A DNA stretch of 7,056 nucleotides from Aequorivita sp. (GTDB lineage: Bacteria > Bacteroidota > Bacteroidia > Flavobacteriales > Flavobacteriaceae), in contig NVXN01000008.1 in NCBI GenBank assembly GCA_002733915.1, positions 17,034 through 24,089 on the forward strand. Direction: 5' to 3'. The notes beneath the pieces were generated by a model. The model was given only the letters and a program-made list of their open reading frames with translations. It was not told the DNA's origin and ran no database searches. The stretch's first letter is position 1. Each line of letters opens with the position of its first letter. The position numbers and the translations under genes are program-made. Shown in pieces: positions 1 to 6,090 of this stretch.

Positions 1-23
1 ATAAAAAAATAACATTTTTTTAA

Positions 24-80
24 AGACTTGATTGTATTGCTTTTCAGTGCATGAAAGAATCGGCTGGTTATATCAAGTCT
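24..80. repeat. Long-range inverted repeat upstream of sdh promoter
   Basis: The 9-base arm AGACTTGAT (24-32) is matched perfectly by its reverse complement ATCAAGTCT (72-80), 39 bases apart. Inside lies a smaller imperfect hairpin, with TTTTCA (41-46) pairing with TGAAAG (52-57) around a 5-base loop and one G-T wobble. No T-tract follows either arm directly, so it is not a standard terminator. It lies upstream of the predicted sdh promoter and so outside the sdh transcript if that promoter is right. It could be the 3' structure of an upstream transcript, a protein-binding site or chance. The repeat is seen directly; its function is unknown. Confidence 0.4.
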
Positions 81-106
81 AAATAAGCAAGTTGAAGCTA
101 CATTTT

Positions 107-138
107 TTTGGCAATGGTTGCGGGGTAGTGTATTTTTG
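107..138 (+). promoter_or_regulatory. Bacteroidota-type promoter of the sdh operon
   Basis: A -33 element TTTG (107-110) is followed after 20 bases by TATTTTTG (131-138), an exact match to the Bacteroidota -7 consensus TAnnTTTG. The spacing is within the usual range for the housekeeping sigma factor of this phylum. The transcript would start near position 145 and leave a leader of about 20-25 bases before the sdhC ATG. That leader (AAATAAAAACCATA next to the ATG) is A-rich and lacks a Shine-Dalgarno sequence, as is common in this phylum. The site is called by sequence match only. Confidence 0.7.
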
Positions 139-167
139 TAGTCCGAATTCTCGAAATAAAAACCATA

Positions 168-830
168 ATGGCAATATTATCCTCTTCAATTGCACGTAAA
201 GTTGCTATGGCACTTTCCGGCTTGTTTCTTGTCTTCTTTTTGGCACAACACTTTACCATCAATGTCACTTCGGTCATAGACCCAGATACCTTTAATAGTT
301 GGTCCCATTTTATGGGTCATAATATTTTGGTGCAGTTTGTCCTACAGCCCGTCTTGATTTTTGGGGTAGTTTTCCATTTTATTATGGGTATTGTACTCGA
401 AATAAGAAATAACAATGCAAGACAGATCAGTTACAAATCCTTTAAGGGAAACAGAAACTCTACTTGGGCCTCCCGCAATATGATTATCAGCGGTGCTGTT
501 GTTTTGGCTTTTTTAGGCCTTCATTTTTACGATTTCTGGTTTCCGGAAATAGTTCACAAATACATTGAAAGCAATCCGCTAGATGCAACCCGTTATTATC
601 CAGAATTGGTGCACAAGTTTGAAAGTCAGGTGCGTACGGGTTTGTACTGTTTGGCTTTTGTATTGTTGGCACTTCACCTTTGGCATGGCTTTTCTTCGTC
701 TTTCCAAAGTATGGGCTGGAGCAATAAATATTCTAGAGGATTAAGAGCATTCACACAGTTTTACGCAATATTTATTCCGTTGGGCTTTATTTTTATTGCA
801 CTTTACCTTCACTTTAATCAAATCCACTAA
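168..830 (+). CDS. sdhC: Succinate dehydrogenase cytochrome b subunit (membrane anchor)
   Basis: This 220-residue protein anchors complex II in the inner membrane and passes electrons from the iron-sulfur subunit to quinone. It looks like the single-polypeptide, five-helix, b558-type anchor (type B, as in Bacillus SdhC and Wolinella FrdC). Hydrophobic helices are visible at about residues 12-30, 54-78, 103-122, 155-176 and 196-217. Histidines 28, 70, 119 and 170 sit in successive helices and are the likely axial ligands of two hemes b; 28 and 70 agree in number with known ligands of Bacillus SdhC. The start is well supported because family members begin with a similar Ser-Ser-Ser-Ile N-terminus just before helix 1. 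It is the first gene of the operon, 11 bp before sdhA, and no separate sdhD is present or needed. In a flavobacterium the acceptor is probably menaquinone (inference). Fumarate reductase is an alternative direction of the same enzyme type. Confidence 0.95.
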   Translation: MAILSSSIARKVAMALSGLFLVFFLAQHFTINVTSVIDPDTFNSWSHFMGHNILVQFVLQPVLIFGVVFHFIMGIVLEIRNNNARQISYKSFKGNRNSTWASRNMIISGAVVLAFLGLHFYDFWFPEIVHKYIESNPLDATRYYPELVHKFESQVRTGLYCLAFVLLALHLWHGFSSSFQSMGWSNKYSRGLRAFTQFYAIFIPLGFIFIALYLHFNQIH

Positions 831-841
831 AAGAAAAAGCG

Positions 842-2845
842 ATGTCGAAATTAGATTCCAAAATACCCAAAGGACCCTTAGCCGATAAGTGGACAAAACA
901 TAAAAACGATATAAACCTCGTTAACCCTGCAAACAAACGTAATATTGACGTAATTGTAGTGGGAACAGGTCTTGCCGGCGGAAGTGCCGCAGCAACCCTT
1001 GCAGAATTGGGTTATAACGTAAAAACCTTTTGCTATCAAGATTCTCCGCGCCGTGCACATTCCATTGCAGCACAGGGAGGTATCAACGCAGCCAAAAACT
1101 ACCAAGGCGATGGCGATTCAAATTACAGATTGTTTTACGATACTATAAAAGGGGGCGATTACCGTTCACGTGAAGCAAACGTGTACCGTCTGGCTGAGGT
1201 TTCGGCAAATATTATTGACCAATGCGTGGCACAGGGAGTTCCCTTCGCCCGGGAATATGGTGGATACCTTGACAACCGTTCCTTTGGGGGCGTTTTGGTT
1301 TCGCGTACTTTTTATGCGAAAGGACAAACAGGACAACAATTGCTTTTAGGCGCGTATTCCGCAATGAACCGCCAGATAAACCGTGGCAAAATCACACCGT
1401 ACAACCGTCACGAAATGCTTGATTTGGTGATTGTGGATGGGAAAGCAAGAGGAATAATTGCTCGCAATCTGGTAACGGGAGAAATTGAAAGACATTCCGC
1501 ACACGCTGTGGTTATTGCCTCGGGAGGCTATGGAAACGTTTTCTTCCTTTCTACAAATGCTATGGGAAGTAATGTTACCGCTTCGTGGAAAATCCACAAA
1601 AGAGGGGCTTATTTCGCAAATCCTTGCTATACGCAAATTCACCCTACTTGTATTCCCGTTTCCGGCGACCATCAAAGTAAATTGACTTTGATGTCTGAAT
1701 CACTTCGAAATGATGGAAGAATTTGGGTTCCCAAGAAAAAAGAAGATGCTGAAGCTATTCGCCAAGGCAAGAAAAAACCGACCGACCTTTCAGCGGAAGA
1801 GCGCGATTATTACTTGGAGAGAAGGTATCCTTCATTCGGTAACCTGGTGCCGCGCGATGTTGCATCACGTGCTGCGAAAGAACGTTGCGACGCAGGTTTC
1901 GGAGTAAATAAAACTGGCCAGGCAGTATTTCTGGATTTTGCTTCAGCAATTGAGCGCTACGGAAAAGAGCAGGCCGCAATCCACGGAAACCATAATCCTA
2001 GCAAGGAAGAAGTAACAAAACTTGGAAAAAAGGTTATCGAAAATAAATATGGAAACCTTTTCCAAATGTATGAGAAGATTGTTGATCAAAATCCATACGA
2101 AACCCCAATGATGATCTATCCTGCAGTGCATTACACTATGGGTGGCGTTTGGGTAGATTACAATTTGCAATCTACCATTCCGGGTTGTTATGTTACAGGT
2201 GAAGCCAACTTTAGTGACCACGGGGCAAACCGTTTGGGCGCTTCGGCATTGATGCAAGGTTTGGCAGATGGTTATTTTGTGTTGCCGTACACCATTGGCG
2301 ATTACCTATCAAAAGATATTAAAACAGGAAAAATTCCAACAGATACAAAAGAATTTGACGAGGCCGAGAACAAGGTACGCGAGCTTCTGGAGAAGTTGGT
2401 AAATAATAAAGGAACCCATTCCGTAGATCATTTTCACAAGAAATTGGGCCACATAATGTGGGACAAATGTGGAATGGCGCGTAATGCTGAAGACTTAAAA
2501 TCTGCGATGGCAGAAATTAGAGCGCTTCGCGAAGAATTCTGGAGAGATGTAAAGGTTCCCGGTGGAATGAACGAAATGAATGCCGAGCTAGAAAAAGCTA
2601 CCCGCGTTGCAGATTTCTTGGAGTTGGGTGAACTTTTTGCAAAAGACGCACTTCACAGAAATGAAAGCTGTGGCGGCCATTTCCGTGAAGAATACCAAAC
2701 CGAAGAGGGAGAAGCCCTGCGCGATGACGAAAACTTTATGTACGTTGCAGCATGGGAATATACAGGAGATCCAGGAAATGAAGTGCTTCACAAAGAGGAA
2801 TTGGAATATGAGAATATTGAAGTTAAATCGAGATCATACAAATAG
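842..2845 (+). CDS. sdhA: Succinate dehydrogenase flavoprotein subunit
   Basis: This 667-residue catalytic subunit oxidises succinate to fumarate on a covalently bound FAD at the cytoplasmic face of complex II. The dinucleotide-binding motif [10 protein letters not shown] is at residues 41-50. The flavin-attachment motif HSIAAQGG follows at 73-80, with His73 the predicted covalent FAD ligand. Substrate-site residues by family alignment are His267 (in IHPT), Arg338 (in PRDVASR, the likely proton-transfer arginine), His430 (in HYTMGG) and Arg464 (in HGANRLGAS). A C-terminal helical domain runs from about 500 to 640. The length is that of the longer Bacteroidota and Wolinella-like SdhA/FrdA group rather than the approximately 590 residues of the E. 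coli protein. The ATG follows an A-rich leader (AAGAAAAAGCG), 11 bp after the sdhC stop. Coding looks intact, with no frameshift. Confidence 0.97.
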   Translation: MSKLDSKIPKGPLADKWTKHKNDINLVNPANKRNIDVIVVGTGLAGGSAAATLAELGYNVKTFCYQDSPRRAHSIAAQGGINAAKNYQGDGDSNYRLFYDTIKGGDYRSREANVYRLAEVSANIIDQCVAQGVPFAREYGGYLDNRSFGGVLVSRTFYAKGQTGQQLLLGAYSAMNRQINRGKITPYNRHEMLDLVIVDGKARGIIARNLVTGEIERHSAHAVVIASGGYGNVFFLSTNAMGSNVTASWKIHKRGAYFANPCYTQIHPTCIPVSGDHQSKLTLMSESLRNDGRIWVPKKKEDAEAIRQGKKKPTDLSAEERDYYLERRYPSFGNLVPRDVASRAAKERCDAGFGVNKTGQAVFLDFASAIERYGKEQAAIHGNHNPSKEEVTKLGKKVIENKYGNLFQMYEKIVDQNPYETPMMIYPAVHYTMGGVWVDYNLQSTIPGCYVTGEANFSDHGANRLGASALMQGLADGYFVLPYTIGDYLSKDIKTGKIPTDTKEFDEAENKVRELLEKLVNNKGTHSVDHFHKKLGHIMWDKCGMARNAEDLKSAMAEIRALREEFWRDVKVPGGMNEMNAELEKATRVADFLELGELFAKDALHRNESCGGHFREEYQTEEGEALRDDENFMYVAAWEYTGDPGNEVLHKEELEYENIEVKSRSYK

Positions 2846-2848
2846 ATT

Positions 2849-3595
2849 ATGAAATTAACACTAAAAATCTGGAGACAGAAAAATAGTCAAACAAAAGGAG
2901 AGCTAAAAACATATCCTATTGACGGAGTAGAAGGTGACATGTCTTTTCTGGAAATGCTCGATGTTCTCAACGAAGGATTAATAAATAAAGGCGAAGAGCC
3001 CGTAGTTTTTGATCACGATTGTCGCGAAGGTATCTGCGGAAGTTGTTCACTGCAAATAAACGGTGAACCCCACGGTCCAGACCGATTGGTTACAACCTGC
3101 CAATTGCATATGCGAATGTTCAATGATGGCGACACCATTGTGATAGAACCGTTCCGCGCAAAAGCATTTCCGGTAATAAAGGATTTGGTTGTGGACAGAA
3201 GCTCTTTTGATAGAATTCAGCAAGCAGGGGGCTATATTTCCGTAAATACTTCTGGAAATACTATTGACGCCAACACCATTCCAGTAAACAAGCATGATGC
3301 CGATGAGTCTTTCAACGCAGCCACTTGTATTGGATGCGGCGCCTGTGTGGCAGCCTGTAAAAATGCCAGTGCGATGCTCTTCACCTCTGCAAAGGTGAGC
3401 CAGTTTGCATTGCTCCCGCAGGGAAGAATTGAAGCTACCGAACGTGTGCTTAATATGGTTGCACAAATGGACAAGGAGGGTTTTGGAAACTGTAGCAATA
3501 CCGGTGCCTGTGAAATTGAATGTCCAAAAGGGATTTCTCTGGAAAACATTGCCCGAATGAATCGTGAATATTTGGGTGCGAGCCTGAAGGGATAA
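2849..3595 (+). CDS. sdhB: Succinate dehydrogenase iron-sulfur subunit
   Basis: This 248-residue protein carries the three iron-sulfur clusters that wire the flavin to the membrane quinone site. The N-terminal plant-ferredoxin-like domain has Cys58, Cys63, Cys66 and Cys84 for the [2Fe-2S] centre. In the C-terminal domain Cys160, Cys163, Cys166 and Cys225 would hold [4Fe-4S], while Cys170, Cys215 and Cys221 would hold [3Fe-4S]. The spacing matches that of E. coli SdhB cysteine for cysteine in this half. All four positions of the first cluster are cysteine, whereas E. coli SdhB has an aspartate at one. The ATG lies 3 bp after the sdhA stop, so translation is probably coupled. It is the last gene of the operon and is followed by a terminator. 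A fumarate reductase FrdB is the only close alternative, and sequence alone cannot settle the physiological direction. Confidence 0.97.
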   Translation: MKLTLKIWRQKNSQTKGELKTYPIDGVEGDMSFLEMLDVLNEGLINKGEEPVVFDHDCREGICGSCSLQINGEPHGPDRLVTTCQLHMRMFNDGDTIVIEPFRAKAFPVIKDLVVDRSSFDRIQQAGGYISVNTSGNTIDANTIPVNKHDADESFNAATCIGCGACVAACKNASAMLFTSAKVSQFALLPQGRIEATERVLNMVAQMDKEGFGNCSNTGACEIECPKGISLENIARMNREYLGASLKG

Positions 3596-3620
3596 CTTTT
3601 AAAGATGAAATAAATAATTA

Positions 3621-3651
3621 AATCCTAAGCAGTAATTGCTTGGGATTTTTT
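3621..3651 (+). terminator. Intrinsic terminator of sdh operon, probably bidirectional
   Basis: An 11-bp stem forms between AATCCTAAGCA (3621-3631) and TGCTTGGGATT (3637-3647), with one G-T wobble and a 5-base loop GTAAT. A run of six T (3646-3651) follows directly on the plus strand. It lies 25 bases after the sdhB stop. Read from the minus strand, the same stem is followed by a T-rich but interrupted tail (TAATTATTTATTT), so it may also end transcripts of the convergent kinase gene. The kinase stop codon (3650-3652) overlaps the plus-strand T-tract. Confidence 0.85.
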
Positions 3652-5899
3652 ATTGCTTCATCATAAAGCTTTTAATTTGTTGCTCTGACTCTTCTTCCTG
3701 GTTTAAATTTTGAAGTATTATTTTCAAAAATTTATCTGTATCGTAGGGTTTAACAATAATATCATCCATGCCAGATGCTAAAATTCTATTTCTCATTTCT
3801 TCAACTTCAATAGCTGTCAACGCAACAATGGGAGTTGATTTGTCGAATCCTCTTATTTCTCGGGTAGTTTCAATCCCATCTTTCCCGGGCATGTTTATAT
3901 CCATTAGTACAAGATCAAAAGTCTCTGTGCTTAATTTTTCTACGGCAATAGCTCCGTTTTCAGCAATATCGCAGCTCATCCCGTAATTTTCGAGTATTTT
4001 TTTTGTGACTATTTGATTTATTCTGTTGTCATCTACCACAAGTATTTTTTTGCCCTTTAAGATATTGTTATCATCAAGTATTTTATCTTGTAGCAGATGT
4101 TTTAATACTTGAAAACGTAACGTAAAGCTAAAGGTAGATCCCGCTCCGGGTTCACTTTTAAGATTAATAGCAGAATCTGATGCCTCTAGTAATTTTTTTA
4201 CAATGGTAAGTCCAAGCCCTGTTCCTTGTATTTTAAAATCTTCGGAATCTACTTGCTGGAACTCCTCAAAAATGGCTCTCTGTTTTTCCTTTGGAATGCC
4301 AATGCCGTTATCCTTAATACTGAAATGTATAGTCACTTCATTTTCAGAAATTGATTCTTCTTGAGCCGAAATATAAATATCACCATTTGTGGTGAATTTA
4401 ATAGCATTGCCCACTAAATTCATCAATATTTGAGAAAGGCGAACGCGGTCGCCCACAAGAGTGTTTGGAATATTTTCTGAAATGTCTACATGTAACTTGT
4501 TTTTATTTTGAACCAGGGCATATTGAAAAGAGGAAACTATGGACTGGGCCAATTCCCTTAAATTAAATGGCGCTTTCATTTCCTCAAGCGTATTGGATTC
4601 TAATTTGCTTATTTGAAGCACATCATTAATAAGTGCCAAAAGATAATCTGCCGAAAATTTTAAATTTTTTAAATCTGCTTGATGATTTTTTAGCGACTCG
4701 TCTTCCAAAAGTACAGAGCTTAGGCCAATAACACCATACAGGGGTGTGCGCAATTCATGACTAACAGTTGAAAAAAACTTGCTTTTTGCCAAGGCCAATT
4801 TTTCTGATTTCTCTTTAGCTTTTAAATATTGTTGGTTTTTCTCTTTTAAAGTAAGAGTGAGCTTTTTTCTACCTCGGTGCGATATGTATAGAATTATCAA
4901 AAATAGCCCCATCAAGATGACAGCGCCTATAAAAAATGCAAGTAGAATATTGTTGAACAATATTTTTTCTGAAATCAATTTTTTTTCTAATTCGGCTTGC
5001 CGTGCCTGCTTTTTGTATTCATTTACGCTAAACTGTGCTGCCGCGTTCTGAATGGCCATTACTTTTTCTTTCTTAAACTGAATTGCAGTAAGGCTGTCGA
5101 ATTTTTTTCGCACTAAAAAAGCCTCCTTATAATCACCAACTTTAAAAAGAGCCTCACTATATTCTTTATAAACTTCTGTTAAAACATCATCAATATAGTT
5201 TCCCTTTTCTGCAAAAGCAATTGCCTCTTTAAAATTTGCAATAGCTTCCTCAGTTTTGTTTGAGGAAAGGTTAAGCTTTCCTTGCAACAAGTTCATTTCA
5301 GTTGTTAGGCCCTTAAATTTTAAAGCTTCTATCCCCTCTTTAGCTTTGTTAAAAAAGCTGTACGCCTTTTTCTGGTCGCCTTGGTTGAGGTAAGATTCCG
5401 ATAGGTTGTAATACACCATAGCGACATCTAAGGTGTCTTTTCTTTTTTGTGAAAGTGGAAGCGCCTTTTGAAAAAAAGAGAGTGCAGAGTCATATTTTTT
5501 TTCGGCTAGGTAAAGCGCCCCCATAAAATTATAGGCACGGGCAATTTTTAATTCGTCTTTTGATTTTTCTGAGAAACTTAAATAATCTTCACCATACTCG
5601 TGAGCATTCTTGAAATCTTTCAAGTAAATAAAAGCTGCGCCCATAACATACCTTGAATAATACGCAGCATCCATATCGCCTATGAGTTCAGCAAATTTTA
5701 TATTGTCAATGGAATTTAAGATTACTGAGTCATATTTTCCTTCAAACAGCAGGTAGTCCGTTCGGTCCTGCATGGTCTTGAGGGAATCTTTAAGAGCCGT
5801 GAAAGCGGTATCATTTTTAGTTGAAATTGTATCTTGGCCTTCTTGCGAAAATCCTACAGCACAGATTAAAAGAATAGAAAGGCGTATATAGTTCAACAT
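3650..5899 (-). CDS. TPR-containing hybrid sensor histidine kinase with C-terminal receiver domain
   Basis: This 749-residue two-component sensor has, in order: a signal peptide (about 1-19, ending in GFSQ); TPR-like helical repeats at about 45-270, the clearest at 121-154; a coiled coil (about 275-312); a membrane helix (about 313-340); and a short coiled linker (341-373). A HisKA domain follows with phospho-acceptor His381 in HELRTP. The HATPase domain has N-box Asn494/Asn498, G1 motif DNGIGIP at 530-536, F-box Phe544/Phe547 and G2 motif GTGLGL at 559-564. The receiver domain (about 616-732) has acidic pocket Asp623/Asp624, phospho-acceptor Asp667, Thr695 and Lys717. All catalytic residues are present, so it should be active. 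The TPR part is predicted to be periplasmic and the kinase cytoplasmic. No DNA-binding domain or partner regulator is seen in the window, so output must go through another protein. The first ATG is preferred because it supplies the signal peptide. The signal sensed is unknown. Confidence 0.93.
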   Translation of the reverse strand: MLNYIRLSILLICAVGFSQEGQDTISTKNDTAFTALKDSLKTMQDRTDYLLFEGKYDSVILNSIDNIKFAELIGDMDAAYYSRYVMGAAFIYLKDFKNAHEYGEDYLSFSEKSKDELKIARAYNFMGALYLAEKKYDSALSFFQKALPLSQKRKDTLDVAMVYYNLSESYLNQGDQKKAYSFFNKAKEGIEALKFKGLTTEMNLLQGKLNLSSNKTEEAIANFKEAIAFAEKGNYIDDVLTEVYKEYSEALFKVGDYKEAFLVRKKFDSLTAIQFKKEKVMAIQNAAAQFSVNEYKKQARQAELEKKLISEKILFNNILLAFFIGAVILMGLFLIILYISHRGRKKLTLTLKEKNQQYLKAKEKSEKLALAKSKFFSTVSHELRTPLYGVIGLSSVLLEDESLKNHQADLKNLKFSADYLLALINDVLQISKLESNTLEEMKAPFNLRELAQSIVSSFQYALVQNKNKLHVDISENIPNTLVGDRVRLSQILMNLVGNAIKFTTNGDIYISAQEESISENEVTIHFSIKDNGIGIPKEKQRAIFEEFQQVDSEDFKIQGTGLGLTIVKKLLEASDSAINLKSEPGAGSTFSFTLRFQVLKHLLQDKILDDNNILKGKKILVVDDNRINQIVTKKILENYGMSCDIAENGAIAVEKLSTETFDLVLMDINMPGKDGIETTREIRGFDKSTPIVALTAIEVEEMRNRILASGMDDIIVKPYDTDKFLKIILQNLNQEEESEQQIKSFMMKQ

Positions 5900-5918
5900 T
5901 CAAAAAATATTCAAAAAA
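5898..5918. repeat. Tandem 10-base repeat across the kinase start codon
   Basis: The plus strand has ATTCAAAAAA at 5898-5907 and again at 5909-5918, one base apart. On the coding (minus) strand this reads TTTTTTGAAT twice, and the second copy ends in the first two bases of the kinase ATG. No Shine-Dalgarno sequence is visible here, so the T-rich repeat occupies the place of the ribosome-binding region. It may be a chance result of low-complexity AT-rich DNA. Confidence 0.5.
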
Positions 5919-5933
5919 GTTATTTTAAGAGCA

Positions 5934-5969
5934 CTAAAATACCATATTTTAATGAATATTGAGCCCAAA
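5934..5969 (-). promoter_or_regulatory. Candidate promoter of the hybrid kinase gene
   Basis: On the minus strand TATTTTAG (5941-5934) matches five of six fixed positions of the Bacteroidota -7 box TAnnTTTG. A TTTG (5969-5966) lies 24 bases upstream, slightly longer than ideal. Transcription would start near 5927 and leave a leader of just under 30 bases. A 7-base palindrome overlaps the -7 box (5935-5951). The match is weak, and other T-rich boxes nearby are possible. Confidence 0.35.
5935..5951. repeat. Short palindrome over the candidate kinase promoter
   Basis: TAAAATA (5935-5941) and TATTTTA (5945-5951) are perfect inverted copies around a 3-base centre CCA. The left arm coincides with the candidate -7 box of the kinase promoter, a position where a repressor operator would act. 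AT-rich spacer DNA produces such palindromes often, so a regulatory role is only a suggestion. Confidence 0.4.
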
Positions 5970-6063
5970 CAATTAGCCAGCTGCACAAAATAATAATATG
6001 GCATAACAGTGTTAGAAATAATATTAGAGCAATGAAAATGGCTGAATTCTTACAATAAAAATT

Positions 6064-6071
6064 TACCTTTA
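6064..6071 (+). promoter_or_regulatory. Candidate -7 box of the DUF1028 gene promoter
   Basis: TACCTTTA (6064-6071) matches five of six fixed positions of TAnnTTTG and lies 19 bases before the ATG at 6091, giving a very short leader. No clear TTTG or TTG is found at the expected distance upstream (about 6040-6046), so support is partial. No Shine-Dalgarno sequence is seen before the ATG. Confidence 0.35.
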
Positions 6072-6090
6072 GGTATTAAATCAATGAATA

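Noticed and set aside
1..106. Possible tail of an upstream gene or a small ORF
   Set aside because: The plus-strand frames meet stop codons within the first 25 bases. Minus-strand ATGs are followed by stops within a few codons or, from 165, after about 22 codons.
1346..2257. Open frames of 74-109 codons on the minus strand inside sdhA
   Set aside because: These are shadows of the conserved sdhA frame, with no family resemblance and no promoter of their own.
3047..3466. 139-codon open frame on the minus strand inside sdhB, with a second one of 105 codons at 3232-3549
   Set aside because: Both lie fully antisense to sdhB, whose protein and cysteine ligands are unmistakable. Their translations show no recognisable domain.
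3997..5502. Runs of seven to eight T on the plus strand (A on the coding strand) inside the kinase gene, such as 3997-4004, 4979-4986 and 5495-5502, considered as phase-variation tracts
   Set aside because: They mostly encode Lys-Lys in an AT-rich gene, stay in frame and are too short and too common here to single out as switches.
6019..6026. Palindrome TAATATTA in the divergent spacer
   Set aside because: An 8-base AT-only palindrome is expected by chance in this spacer and does not coincide with a promoter element.
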